From the NCBI RefSeq assembly GCF_000003815.2, contig NC_049987.1, positions 1,448,065 to 1,512,064 of the forward strand: 64,000 bases of DNA. The letters are read 5' to 3'. Below, piece by piece: positions 1 to 11,322 of the stretch. Position 1 is the stretch's first letter, and the number at the start of each line of letters is the position of its first letter. The position numbers and the translations under genes were made by a program. The notes beneath the pieces are model-generated. The model searched no databases and was not told the DNA's origin. It saw nothing but the letters and a program-made list of their open reading frames with translations. Source of the stretch: Branchiostoma floridae. Taxonomy: Eukaryota > Chordata > Leptocardii > Amphioxiformes > Branchiostomatidae.

Positions 1-330
1 TTTGAATATGATTAAGCTATTATTAAGCTACATTTAAGAAGTCGTAAATGCCACAACTAAAAATCGATATTTAAGACACATTTAAGAAAAACGTTAAGTC
101 CACTTAAACATGTAAATAACTTTACATATAAGTTAACGTACACTTAACTTTGCCTTAAAGATATGCATTAATTTGCGCAGTTTTGCCAACAAAGTTTATA
201 TGTATTGACTAAAATAATCATCGCTTTTACTCTTCATTTTAATCATTTCATATACGATACTTTTAAACGCCCATTAGGAGAGTTTAAAGTTGTTTATTTA
301 AGCTTTATTTAAGCTGCTTAAAGTTGGTGG
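1..330. other. AT-rich stretch dense in TTAAG/CTTAA motifs
   Basis: About fourteen TTAAG, TTTAAG or CTTAA words occur in this stretch, in both orientations and irregularly spaced. No open coding sequence is visible. The words resemble homeodomain (NKX-type T[C/T]AAGTG) half sites, but most lack the final GTG, so simple AT-rich composition or an old repeat explains them equally well. Confidence 0.3.
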
Positions 331-744
331 TAGCAGCGTCTGTCATCAGTCTAATGCTTTCTTCAATTAATGGATTTTGAATACTTTACTCTTTGATTTG
401 GAAGAACAGACATAACGATATAGTCAACCCACTTTATTATCAACTGCATCTTTCTAGCAAGACCTTACAGTGAATGCACAACATTACAAATTAAAATAAC
501 TCATATTGCAACTCAAATTAATGTATCATACTGCAATCCAAATAAATCAGTAGTAAAAAGCGTGGTTTTTAAAAAAAACACTGGCGACGTGAGAATTAGT
601 AAGAAGGGAATGGCGGAACGGTTTGGACTTATTCGTTGAAGTAGGTATTGAAAGGTCTTAACTGAAGCTGGTAGTTGGACTAGTTACAGCAAAACTGAGG
701 TTAAAAGTGATGTAGTCTAAATTTGCTAGTTATCATTAGAAATC

Positions 745-1173
745 ATGGCTGAAAGTGGAAGTAATCATCACGATATTTTAACTGCGATGAAAAATGTCTG
801 TACTTTGTTCTATGTACGTCATGCAAGTTGCAATGTGAGGTCAAATTACACGCTGTGCAACTTCTGCTACAGGGCGAGCTGCATGGCCGAAAGACTCGAA
901 AGAGGGTACCAGTCGTCATTACGTACATTAACTGCAAGTAAATCCGCCACTGTTGAATCATATACACTGTTGAAACACCTACAAATGAAACATGTCACAA
1001 CAGAGTCTATGTCCTCGTTATTGGCTGGAGCGCACAAAAAAATTTTTGTCTCATCTAATTGTTTCATTGAATATGCAAATAATACTGTAACTTGCTACCA
1101 TAATCTATTTTGTATGGTGGTCCTCTTAACCAAAAATGCATTTATCGTATGTGTAGATGTCCAAGTTTCGTAA
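745..1173 (+). CDS. Possible small hypothetical protein or first exon (142 aa open frame)
   Basis: This is a 142-codon frame starting MAESGSNHHD in a favourable initiation context (A at -3, G at +4). It is Cys-rich in the first third, with several Cys between about residues 19 and 46, and has no signal peptide, membrane segment or motif I recognise. The surrounding DNA is AT-rich and no second exon can be joined convincingly. A GTGAGG at about 835 could be a splice donor, which would leave only the first 30 residues as an exon. It may be a chance frame. I give it only because of length and start context. Confidence 0.22.
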   Translation: MAESGSNHHDILTAMKNVCTLFYVRHASCNVRSNYTLCNFCYRASCMAERLERGYQSSLRTLTASKSATVESYTLLKHLQMKHVTTESMSSLLAGAHKKIFVSSNCFIEYANNTVTCYHNLFCMVVLLTKNAFIVCVDVQVS

Positions 1174-1997
1174 AATTCCATAGTTACATCCTATTATAAA
1201 TCAGGCAAATAACTTGCACAGTTACATACATGGTGCATCGTCGTGTACATCAATAACTAACTTACACATGTGAATTAGATAATCCCCACCATTAACCACT
1301 ATGGAATTATGGCATTGTCACATTGATTATGCAAATTAGACTCTTATCTTTATATTTAGCATACGTTAATGCTGCACCTGCCATGAATTATCTATTTTAC
1401 GTGCATAAAAACCCTATTATGGAAAACACTAGAAACACATGTGTCCTCATCAATTATGTAAATTAAGTCATCATTAACATAAAAAGCATGCCATATCTGT
1501 CGTACAGCTCTGTCTAAACTACATGTTGTACCTGTATACTAGATATGAAGGAAAGTCGTCTTTTCTTTGTTTAGCTATCCTCTGAAATAGAACACAGTTT
1601 TTCCTGCAAGTTCTACGGCTGTCTGCGTGCTCCAAAATCACTCCGATTCCCTACGAGTGCATACGGAGGCGGTCCTTACCACTTACGGATCCCAAAATAT
1701 TGCATACGTTTTGGCACGTAGACCGCACGTATTTGCACGTACGGCGGGTTGTGCCCTTAGCTTTACGTCACAAGCCACCAAGCATATCCAGGTCAAAAGA
1801 TAATACAAAAACGGAATTACTACGGAGGATGATACTCAGGCTACCAGAAACGACGGAGATGATTCGATTTGAAAGTTTGACAGGAGAAAGAAGAAACATT
1901 ACGAAGACAATATATATGTCACCATACTACGTATGGCTGAAATATAAAAAGCGGTTTGTGCCCTTAGCTTTACACAGCTAACATCCTATATGTATTA
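1174..1997. other. No gene seen; short internal duplication
   Basis: This is AT-rich non-coding DNA. The 17-mer TGTGCCCTTAGCTTTAC occurs twice in direct orientation, at 1750-1766 and 1957-1973, so the intervening piece lies between direct repeats. Nothing else can be supported. Confidence 0.4.
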
Positions 1998-2022
1998 TAC
2001 ATGCTAAAATTATGACGATCCA
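1998..2022. repeat. 25-bp direct repeat, left copy (possible target-site duplication)
   Basis: This 25-base sequence (begins TACATGCTAAAA, ends GACGATCCA) recurs exactly at 2743-2767. The two copies bracket a 720-bp segment that contains retroelement-derived coding sequence. Exact flanking direct repeats are what target-primed insertion leaves behind, although 25 bp is long for such a duplication. Confidence 0.8.
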
Positions 2023-2177
2023 GTTGAATTATACACACTTGATGTTATTGTGTGCCTCACCAGTGGGATCATCAGTTGATCACCACCCGTCATTGGAAAT
2101 TTCAGCCCATTAAGATCAATATTCCCTTGGGGTGGGGGGGGCCAGCAGTGCTTGGTACACCACCTCCCACTGGTGAG

Positions 2178-2738
2178 TTACAGAATGGCTATGTTGCAGC
2201 CTTTTTTGACCTGGATGTACTTGTTCCAGATCCATGCAGAACCCGTTTCAGCCGCTTCTACTGCAGCTCTTGTGACAGACTTGATTTCCTTCCTTTTGCA
2301 CCCTAGCACTCTCAGCCATTTTTGAAAGGATGTTGCAGCAAAACTCCGGCAGCTGACCTCAAATGGGTAGCATGAAGCTTTTAACCCTCTGTCTTTACAT
2401 ACTTCACACAACTCTGCATACTTGGTCAGCTTCCTCTCATGGGCAGCATCTACATTGTCCTCCCAAGGGACAGTCAATTCTCCAATCACCACTTCTTTGG
2501 CACTTTCCGACTATATTGTGATGTCAGGACGGAGCAAAGTCACTGCAATTTCTTCTGGGAAGCTCCCTTCACCCTGTAGGTCCACTCTGACTTGCCAGTC
2601 ATTTGCAGATGAGAGGATACATGGCTTTAGGCTGGTGTCATTATTCCACGGCGGAGCGCCTTCCTTGATGAATGGTACAAAGCGGTCTATGTGGAAAGGG
2701 ACATCCTCAGCATTGGTGCATTCAACTCTCCTTTTCAC
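2178..2738 (-). pseudogene. Retroelement-derived ORF fragment, broken
   Basis: Read on the minus strand, two open blocks (2738-2511 and 2492-2178) join in the same frame across one TAG stop near 2513. They contain DWQVRVDLQGEG, LRPDI, then GELTVPWEDNVDAAHERKL and a Cys/Lys/Arg-rich end. The DWQxRVDL ... LRPDI ... ELTVPWE(D/E) ... AHERKLxKY series is the C-terminal region of reverse-transcriptase-type ORFs that are abundant in cnidarian and amphioxus genomes (family recognised from memory). It is a fragment without catalytic domains and has a stop, so it is non-functional. It lies inside the 25-bp direct repeats. Confidence 0.65.
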
Positions 2739-2742
2739 AGCC

Positions 2743-2767
2743 TACATGCTAAAATTATGACGATCCA
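2743..2767. repeat. 25-bp direct repeat, right copy
   Basis: Exact repeat of 1998-2022. It marks the right border of the 720-bp inserted segment. Confidence 0.8.
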
Positions 2768-2779
2768 TATTATTAACTT

Positions 2780-3476
2780 AACTAGATGACTTATTATTCT
2801 CGAATTCTTGAACAAAATTTATTCTTGCAATTCAAGAAAAAGCTGCTACTAGGAGGCTCAAACACAATCATGACTTTCTCCCAAATAGCTGGGGGGGTAG
2901 TGACCGTGTTTTCAAATCAAGGGTTGAGCTTACAGGGTCATGAAGATTGTAGAGAAGGGATATTCTTAGTTGGCTGTAGTTAGGGCAGTACAGTGAATAA
3001 TGGGCAACGCTTTCAAATCGGGAGCCACAGCTGCAAGAAGGACAATCGACTAAATTACGTGTGGATAAGCTAAAGTTTAAACTACAAGTCCCGATACGGA
3101 GGCGTGTGAGTAAAGCGCAGGCGTACCTGGGCCGTGACTAAATGTGTGTTAAGCGAAGGGCTAATGTTACTAAGTAATTTTTGAATGACGAAGGATTAAG
3201 CGACCATACAGCTATATAAAGACCAGTCCAGTGATGTGACCTTTGATAACGTGTTGTGGTACAAGTCGGTGGCTGTAAATTATGTTTGTTACGAAGGTCG
3301 TAATGAGTAGAGGCAGAGACTTCAGGAGTGATCAGCTCCTGAAGATGCTGACGAGTGTGACCATAAAAATGTTGTCAGTTAACAAACAAGTTGGCCTACA
3401 GTTGGATCTTTCCGGATACATCCAGACTGAAGAGGATATAATAAGTTTTGGGACATCAGGTGGTTGTACACGTGTT
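2780..3476 (-). pseudogene. LINE reverse transcriptase, C-terminal part (CR1/L2-like), decayed
   Basis: On the minus strand the first block (3476 downward) reads KHVYNHLMSQNLLYPLQSGC then RKDPTVGQLVC. This is the reverse-transcriptase region that follows the LSKILEKIV motif. Further down, about 3095-2940, comes LRIGTCSLN, then DCPSCSCGSRFESVAHYSL and CPNY. This is the typical LINE C-terminal (L)R(I/L)G ... CxCG ... E(S/T)xxHxxxxCPxY motif. Stops and frameshifts lie between, and the distance is shorter than in an intact element, so there is an internal deletion as well. The N-terminal continuation lies at 5252-5440, beyond an inserted element. Confidence 0.75.
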
Positions 3477-5251
3477 TAAGGGACTTGACGATATTTATCG
3501 GAGGGAGGGCTGGTGCATAAGGGGGGAGGGCCATTGAAAAATTTTTTTGGCCTGGGGGGAGGGCCATCGAAAATTTTTTTGAGCCGGGGGGAGGGCAATT
3601 GAAAAAAAAATTGCCGCAGGGGCCTTAATAAATACAAGCAAAATGTGCCCCTGAAATGCAGGAAATGAAGTTTCAGATGGTCAAGAGTTCGATTTTTCTC
3701 TGGACGTCCCATGCGATGGCTTGCGCCTCCGGCGCCCAGGACGCTCCGGCGCTCGTCATTACATTTAGCACAGTCTACCAGCAAAGTTTATCCCTCAAAA
3801 TGCAGAAAATCGTGTTTCAGAGGGTCCAAATTTCAACATTTCTCCAGACCTACCTTGCGACGGCTCGTGCCTTGGGAACTAGAAATCGTGAAAATACGTT
3901 GGGGGCGTCGTCGCCCTCAATAATAAGCTAAAACAATGTGAAGTACTACTAGAAAGGCTACTAAACTTAGCTTAGTCTGCCAGCAAATTTTGCCCATCAA
4001 AATTTAGGAAAGATCGTTTTCGATAGTCAAGATTTCAAAATTTTCCCCGGGGAGCATGCCCCCGGACCCCCCAAGGATTACGTCAATATAGTTCCCCCCC
4101 CCCCAACATACGAATTTTGCTGCAGCCGCCTCTCGTGTGATTCCATGTTCACGCGAAGTTTACGAAGACTATAGAAACTAAAATTGGCATCAATATCGAT
4201 CCTGCGTGCATCGTCTTTTTGTAAACGGAATGGTTCACGGACGGCAACGGGATATTATAAAAGACATTACGATGTTTACTTTCGTGACAGCGGGCTCTCT
4301 GCTGCATGCCACGTGACGTAATCTTGATGGCGCGAAAATTTTTCGGCAAGTTTGTAGGCTGGCCAAAATAACTCCCGTTTTGGAATGATCAAAGCAGTCT
4401 TGAAGCGGTTTTAGTAACGATATCGCTGAAATGTACTCAAGTCTCGTCCAGCTACAAAATTAATTTATTTTCTTTTGTGTAAGTATCGTGCATGTGTAGT
4501 GGAAAAGATCGCCGAGGCAATGCCCCTCCCCCACCCGCTTTTCTCTGCGTTGATATGGACGCATAAAATCCACGTTTACTTAACAATTTTTTTTCCTCAC
4601 AGAATGCGGGAAATTGCGTTTTAGAGGGTCAAAAATCTCAAAATTTTCCGGGGAGCAATCCCCGGACCCCCTAGACCGGTCGGGCCTTCGGCGCTCCGAT
4701 CCCAGGACGGCCTTATAGCCGTCGGTCTAGCGGAAAGTTCAAGCGCTCAGTTTCGAGATCTTGGGTAACGTTCCCAGTAAGATTTTTTTCACGTAGATTG
4801 GAGAAGTGATATCAGACAAGGTAAGTCTTATAACCGCTGCAGTGCGAGTATAACAACATCAAGTGCTACATGTTTGTATACATGTCATCAAAATGAAAAG
4901 TCGGCTGTTTTAAAACTTTGGGAGAGATATGCCCCAGCACTAGGCAGCAGGACTCCAACGTGCGTAATTTCTTGACGCGCGGGTCTTGACACCCCGATCG
5001 TGGGCCCGTTCAAACAACACTACCGCTATTATTATTGCTAACGTTATTTTATTTAATGATACACAGTGTGTGTAATGGAAAAAGTAAGGAAAAAATTCGG
5101 GGGGAGGGCCATTGAAAAATTTTGGGGGGCGGGGGGAGGGCCATAGAAAAATTTTTGAGGGCGGGGGGAGGACAATAGAAAATTTATTTACCAGACCAAT
5201 TTTGCACTAGCCCTCCCCCCCCCCCCCGGTAAATATCGTCAAGTCCTTAGA
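3477..5251. mobile_element. 1.77-kb terminal-inverted-repeat element inserted in a LINE
   Basis: The left end reads TAAGGGACTTGACGATATTT and the right end is its near-perfect inverted copy, giving TIRs of about 24 bp. Subterminal G-rich minisatellites (GGGGGGAGGGCCATNGAAAA) lie inside each end, at 3515-3605 and 5095-5180. The interior holds four diverged copies of a 'TGCAGGAAATNNNGTTTCAGAGGGTC' type unit (about 3655, 3797, 3995, 4605). Two copies end in the 'GGGGAGCATGCCCCCGGACCCCC' hairpin style. No transposase is seen, so it is non-autonomous. LINE coding sequence flanks both sides in the same frame family, which makes this an insertion. The junction has TTAA on the left and TTAG on the right. 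Confidence 0.65.
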
Positions 5252-5440
5252 TACAATTTTTTCAAGGATTTTGGACAAAGTAGGGATACAGGTCAGTAGT
5301 TCCCCAGGGTCCCCCTTTTTGAAAGTTGGTACCACATTTGCTCTTTTCCGGGATTCAGGCAAGACTCCGTGGTTTAGGGACAAATCAAAAACATATGCAC
5401 TTTGGTCAGAGATGTAGGGACATATGGATCTAGATTATCA
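5252..5440 (-). pseudogene. LINE reverse transcriptase fragment (N-terminal side of the split RT)
   Basis: The minus strand reads LSLNHGVLPESRKRANVVPT, then FKKGDPGELLTC and LSKILEKIV. This matches the non-LTR RT signature SLxxGxxPxxWKxAxVxPxFKKGD ... (Y)RPISLLPxxSKILEKIV, with the tyrosine-arginine part replaced. The frame stops at 5251, exactly where the 1.77-kb element begins, and resumes at 3476. No full RT catalytic motif survives here. Confidence 0.75.
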
Positions 5441-5459
5441 TAGCCACATGCTGTTGATA

Positions 5460-5715
5460 CTTCTTGATCCACTAACACTGGGAAGGACCCCTACTCTTTT
5501 GTGTGGCAGGTTCTTTTACGGCTGTCCTCACACACGGGACCTCCGTTTAATGTCCCATCCGAGGGACTTCCCAAACTAGCTAATAAAGTACTCATTTTTA
5601 TATGAGTGAAGTGAGCAAAGTCATGTAATGTTTACCTTCCCCAAGGGCACAAGATCAGCGACGGATTTGAAGCCGAAACCACTTAGGTCTGAGCAGAACA
5701 CTATGCATACTTACT
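5460..5715 (-). repeat. tRNA-derived SINE, degraded copy
   Basis: This segment aligns by eye with the fuller SINE at 13048-13555 in the same orientation. Shared blocks include ACACGGGACCTCCGTTTAAT, CATCCGAGGGAC, the GAGTGAAGTGAG(C/G)AAAGTC block and CCAAGGGCACAAGA. On the minus strand a weak B box, GGCTTCAAATCC, remains at the head end. Confidence 0.6.
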
Positions 5716-7557
5716 CCATACGATATCACTCTACTAACTATCCCTTTACCCCCTTCCCCGACCGTTACCTCTGCTTTGAGATAATTATGCCTATGGCACA
5801 GCAATTTTGATCTGGTTCTGCACTGTACCGTATTGCAAGTTAGTGAGAGAAAAAATAGCACCACGGTTTTCATACACAATGCTCGTACTAACATGCTGTA
5901 AATGCAGAAATGTTCGAGGTGTTCTTATTCATTATGTTCGGGGTATTTGTAGAATATTTTGCACGTTTCAAAGCATTACAGTGTTGCTGGTATTATCATG
6001 CAAATTAGGAACTAACTAATGGTTGATAGCTATTCATTTATATAGACTCGTATATGTATGTATATATGTTAGCTGCATACTGTGAGTATTACCTTCCTAT
6101 CGTTTAGAAGACAGGAGATAAAAGATATCTTAGGAAATACGGCATGTCCTCCTTAATCATGCAAATTAGGTCAATCCATTGGGGGTAAAGTTTAGCTGTT
6201 GATAAGTAACTGCCTTATAAGTTCGGAATTCCTATATATCACCGTTATGGATTCTCCCCACAAAATGTATCGTTTTCTAATTAATTACGCAAGTTATTCA
6301 GAGTAATTGCTACTTCGTCGTACTCATCTCCAATCAACCCACACGAGGGTCCAGAAATTCTTAAGTTCTGTTCATTTGTTATTGACTTTAATAAATCATG
6401 TTAAAATGTGTTCAAACATGACAGAAAAAGAAGAGGAATACACCCTCAAAGATAATATATTTCCTGTCGGGAAATATGAGATATGATTGGCACTCCACCA
6501 TGCACCACTACACAACCTCAACCTCCAATAACGTACACCTCGGGCACGTTAAAGAACCTACAACATGTACACTTTCTCGACGTGAATGAATCTGTTATTC
6601 TGTCCGGATATGCAGCTTGTACTCTTCAGTTCAAACGTTGGGTGTAACGCCGCCATTAGGCGGTTTGCTTGGTAAGCAACATAAACAAACAACCTGTTCG
6701 CCTGGAAACCGGCCAGCAAGATCGGTGCAGACAAGCCATGCTGTACCGTTAGCCCCCACCGGTCAGAAGGACGCAGTAAATTCGAAAAGCTAAATATAGA
6801 GCTACAAGACTTTGCTGAGGCCAAAGCAACAACATGATTAGGGTGTTGGGAGGGGGTCAGGAAAGACACAGAAATGCGGGATAATGGAGTTACAACATCT
6901 TGCCATTCAAGATAGTACCGAGTCACCTCAGTCTGTGTCGTGTCGTAGGAGAGTCTACCCAAACCCGGCAGGGTTCCCGTACACTGGGCCACGAGTGGGT
7001 TTGAACTTGGAGGACGAACGCGTGGAGAAGGACACAGTTTTCTAGCCTATGATGAAATTGACAAGGCATGGTACCTCAACAAAACAAGTCTTTTATTTCT
7101 GTATTCGAGAGGTGCCACAAATGATCTTGAGTGTGTGTGTGTTGGGGGGGGGGGGGTCCTTTAGTTTTCTTCCAAATCAAGCAAAAATTGATGAGCCCAC
7201 TGATATCATCCATAGACCTCGTGTGCCCTAATCTTCCTTGGCGGGCCAGCATCACTCCCAGCACAGTAGAGGTATGCGTAGTACCGGGGTATGCATTTGC
7301 AGTTCCAGCTTTAATACCAGGCTAAACAACAGTAGGTGAAGTGAATTTGTAACTCAAACTTTTTTATGATAAGTTATCATTGGTGATACATAATGGAGTT
7401 ACAGTATCAGAACGTAGTTATTGTTTTGAAGTTAAAGATCCATCAGTTGTGTGAAAAATAACAGTGCCCTGCACATGGTCGTTGTTTGTCGTGTTTTGAC
7501 TTGTCCTGTCCGCCCAGCAACTATAAATCCATGCCTGGAGCCAAATCTGGCACGTGC
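5716..7557. other. No gene supported
   Basis: The longest open frame (minus strand, 6558-6992, 144 codons) has no recognisable domain. Its start reads through a region repeated in style elsewhere. A G13 homopolymer lies at 7144-7156 after a GT run. A 38-bp block at 7236-7273 recurs at 8829-8866. Confidence 0.4.
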
Positions 7558-7687
7558 GAAAACACCATTTGTACCATCGCCTGTTTTGCAAGCACGGCTG
7601 TTTGTTGATCTGGAACAGACCCGAAAACACATTTCTACCATCGCCTGTTTTGCAAGCCCGGCTGTTTGTTGATTTGGGACAGACCTC
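7558..7687. repeat. Two tandem copies of a 65-bp unit
   Basis: The unit starting GAAAACAC and containing CCATCGCCTGTTTTGCAAGC and GGCTGTTTGTTGAT is present at 7558-7622 and again at 7623-7687 with a few substitutions. Confidence 0.75.
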
Positions 7688-8949
7688 GGGCCTGTGACCT
7701 AGAAACCTTTCAAAGGTCAGTGACTCAATGCTTTCCCAAGGGACCTTATGACCAGTTTTTGGAGAAGACCGAACAGGTTCAAACTGGTTTGATCCCCCCC
7801 CGACCTATGGCTTCTCCAATCAGGGAGAAGTTTTAAAACATTTGACCAATAGGACAAAACTGCCCCCCTCCTGTCAATCTTCCGACACTGGGAGGGTCCG
7901 GGTATACACTCCGGTCCTTGTCTGTTGACGAGACAGAAGGAGCGGGGCGTCCGAGGCGTTAACATGGGGTTTGGGGTCATCTCAGCTGTAACTTTTCTGG
8001 ACGTTACGACTGTAGTTTGGAGTCTGTTTCCGCTGCAGATACAAGGACATGCATCACTTCTGACAAGGTATGTTGGTTTGTCTCCGATTGAATGGCCTGT
8101 TCCTTGCATTTGGTGCAGCGGAAAGTTATATCATTGAAAGAATGTAGTTTTTGATATTCCCTCTCCGGTTAGATCGGACGTCGGCATTCATTGTGTAGTG
8201 TCATTGTCAGATTGTTCTGTGGCCGATACCGTGTATATCTCTCCTAGAATCACCAAGGTCTAGACTTCCAGTTGATGCCTTTGTACATGTACTTGTGTCT
8301 GGATTGGTGAATAAGTTCTTCGGTGATGTGATTTCAACCCTTACTTAGCTCTAGGCTTCTGTGTGACGAAGCTTGAAGTGTACGGAGAGGTACATGTACT
8401 GCGATACCGCTACTTTTCTTGGCCCTCTAGATCTAGCCAAAATCTGTTTATATTTCATAAATACGAGTTTATCTCCCGCAAGTCAGGTTTACTGTAGTGA
8501 GAATGCCGTGCTATTAAACCCAGTCAGATTTTCGAGCTTCGTCAAATTCTACCGCTAGCAAGAGAGAAAGAAAGTCAAACCGTTGTAGCACTTAAGTTGA
8601 GTAGACTTATTGTAGACGCCATCTGTTTTTCTAGAAAGGTTTTGCTGGATTCGCGACTAATACGATTAGAAAGCTGTGTTGATTACGGATTTGATGGCCG
8701 TTCCGAAATGTAAATATGGAGGGGGAGAGGTTGGATCTTACAAAACCGGAAGTCAAGCAAAAGCAGGATTCAGTTTCTGGGGTCCCAGGGAGGGAGCGAG
8801 TCCGTAAACGACCCCGTATGCGCAGATGCCTTGGCGGACATGCATCACTCCTAGCACCGTAGAGGTGCCGGGGAGCCCTCGATGGAAAAGGGAATTTGAT
8901 ACTGAAACTTTTATGATAATTTTAAGATATCAAAAATACTATGCTAAAG
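7688..8949. other. No gene supported; second copy of a dispersed block
   Basis: The block at 8829-8866 (CCTTGGCGG...AGCACCGTAGAGGT) is a diverged direct copy of 7236-7273. The open frame at 7925-8137 (+) and its antisense have no family signature and are probably chance. Confidence 0.35.
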
Positions 8950-9240
8950 TTGCATTGCATGTATCATAATGTAGTCTTTCTTTTGATATCATCAGTTAAG
9001 GTCATCGGCTTTGCTCTTGTAAGTTGTAGGTTCTAAATTTTAGTTATTTTATTTTGAGACTTTGTTTTGTTGTTTGATGCGTGATCGATGTGATGGTAAT
9101 GATTTGTTGTTGTCATTGAATCAGATATTTTGCAGCTCTTTTTTTTCTTTGTACCGGTCTTGTTGTGATTTGATGTCAGTTTAGACGTGTATTTTTGTTC
9201 GTTTTCACGGATTGTACATTCTTGTATGACGTGTTATTTT
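8950..9240. repeat. 291-bp near-identical direct duplicate, copy 1 (next to an assembly gap)
   Basis: Copy 1 runs up to a poly-C and the 100-N gap. Copy 2 is at 10260-10550, offset 1310 bases, and differs at only a few positions, for example GTAAGTTGTAGG against GTAAGTGCTAGG. Both copies touch N runs, so this may be two haplotypes placed in series by the assembler instead of a true duplication. Confidence 0.8.
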
Positions 9241-9252
9241 TCGCCCCCCCCC

Positions 9253-9352
9253 NNNNNNNNNNNNNNNNNNNNNNNNNNNNNNNNNNNNNNNNNNNNNNNN
9301 NNNNNNNNNNNNNNNNNNNNNNNNNNNNNNNNNNNNNNNNNNNNNNNNNNNN
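9253..9352. other. Assembly gap (100 N)
   Basis: Exactly 100 N, the usual placeholder for a gap of unknown length. It follows a run of C. Confidence 0.98.
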
Positions 9353-10152
9353 CAGACCAGCTGGTTAATACATATTACAGGTGCGCTACCTGGTACTATA
9401 CTGCACCTGGGGAGTAACGTATATGGTGTGTTACCTGGTACCTATATGGCACCTTATTACCGTACCGTAAGATGTCATACATCGAAAGTCGATACTATAT
9501 TGTTCGGTGCAAACATGACATTGAAATGAAAAAGACAATTTTTGCAGCTGAGGTGGCATAAAAACAGTGCTATTGCGAACGTATAAATCAACACCGTCTA
9601 TGGTACGGAATACGTCAGCTATATGTTTTCAATTTGTCACAGTGTTTCCTTTCTTGTGCTGGAAACATTTCCAAAGCACTAACAAAAACACACGTGAATA
9701 ATAGTTTCTCATTATAAACATTATCTACGCGCAAGTTGATATAGCTGTTGCTAAATGCTACACAAACACTGGTAAAGTACCAGTCTTAAGAAACACGGGT
9801 AAATGCATCAGTTCCTAAATACTAGAAAAAACAGTCATGTTGGAGGTGAAGATATCCCTTGGCCAGGTGCATATACCAAAATGTGCGTTATTCTAATTAA
9901 TACCTAATATTTGCATAATTAATAAAGACATTACATAGTTCTTTTGTAGTCACTTCATGGTAGAGACTTCATATTGGAGATATATAGGTTGCTTGAGGAC
10001 AGGTGAATACAATGAAATACATCTTATGTCAAGACTCAGGTATATGCAATAATGGGAATACAAGGGACCCAACCCTCCTTGTCTGAAACAAGTTCAACTA
10101 TCTTATTACCATGTAATTACGTTAATATTGATACTATGAATGGAGTTATGTT
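9353..10152. other. No gene seen between two gaps
   Basis: AT-rich sequence with a few imperfect TACCTGGTACTATA-type repeats near 9380-9450. Nothing coding can be supported. Confidence 0.4.
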
Positions 10153-10252
10153 NNNNNNNNNNNNNNNNNNNNNNNNNNNNNNNNNNNNNNNNNNNNNNNN
10201 NNNNNNNNNNNNNNNNNNNNNNNNNNNNNNNNNNNNNNNNNNNNNNNNNNNN
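10153..10252. other. Assembly gap (100 N)
   Basis: Exactly 100 N. Copy 2 of the 291-bp duplicate starts a few bases after it. Confidence 0.98.
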
Positions 10253-10259
10253 TGATTTA

Positions 10260-10550
10260 TTGCATTGCATGTATCATAATGTAGTCTTTCTTTTGATATC
10301 ATCAGTTAAGGTCATCGGCTTTGCTCTTGTAAGTGCTAGGTTCTAAATTTTAGTTATTTTATTTTGAGACTTTGTTTTGTTGTTTGATGCGTGATCGATG
10401 TGATGGTAATGATTTGTTGTTGTCATTGAATCAGATATTTTGCAGCTCTTTTTTTTCTTTGTACCGGTCTTGTTGTGATTTGATGTCAGTTTAGACGTGT
10501 ATTTTTGTTCGTTTTCACGGATTGTACATTCTTGTATGACGTGTTTATTT
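10260..10550. repeat. 291-bp near-identical direct duplicate, copy 2
   Basis: Matches 8950-9240 at an offset of 1310. Copy 2 continues into ordinary sequence on its right side, whereas copy 1 runs into poly-C and N. Copy 2 is therefore more likely the properly anchored one. Confidence 0.8.
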
Positions 10551-11258
10551 TTTTGTAAGCGTGTTGTGTCGGCGGTGTGGTTGTAATAGGTTACGTAGCA
10601 GTTCTCTATGTTACTGCGTTGCTTAGTCTCTTCAGCAGATATTCCGACGACCATGGTCCAATGTGTCAACAAGTGTTATAAATTGTACGCTTGGGTACAC
10701 TACCACCCAACCGAGCGGTCCAGTTTTAATTTTGTTACCGACCCAACATGCATTAATTAGACTGAAATATCAATGATTGCTGAGATCTTTGAGTTAATCG
10801 TTGGCAGTTAATTGCGCTCGGAATTTGTGTTTAGTTAATGTTCCGCCGGGATTTTTTGGCCTTATCTATATGTAATATCCCCTCCTTTTCGACAAGACTC
10901 ATATGACTCAATGAATATTCCAGTAACGACCAGCTGTTTTTCATAAAAGGCAAACCAATTTGATTCTCGGTGAATGGCAGGAAATGGCTGCAATGTATTT
11001 ATGCCTATTCTATCTCTGTTCGCGCAGGTAGCATGGCCGCCCGCAGACTTCAGAAGGAATTCACTGCTGCATAAAGGTGAGGTAGACTAACAATTCGTTA
11101 CAGAGAAAGGGCCCACAGCCTATGGGTCAACGTAAAAGATCATGTCTTATAGTGACAAGATATATGTCCAGAGACAATAGTGTATTTGTTGCTTTCTGTT
11201 GATCTGGGTGATATGCAATAATCGTCATTGTAAGCGTTTTTCTTGATGAATCGAAAAC
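10551..11258. other. No gene supported
   Basis: A splice-acceptor-like CGCAG followed by ATGGCCGCCCGCAGACTTCA at about 11027-11055 gives a 13-codon frame that stops. It looks like an exon start but has no continuation. Nothing else is recognised. Confidence 0.3.
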
Positions 11259-11322
11259 AGCATTCTATCAGTCGAACAAAGTCTTCTTCGTTTCACAACC
11301 TTCTTTTAATTCTCCTGTAGAC

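Noticed and set aside
6558-6992. 144-codon minus-strand frame
   Set aside because: No domain, no splice partner, uneven composition. Probably chance within repeat-like sequence.
11027-11071. ATGGCCGCCCGCAGACTTCA after a splice-like CGCAG, recalling the N-terminus of UBE2L3-type E2 enzymes
   Set aside because: Only about 10 residues fit before a stop, and the conserved E2 sequence does not follow.
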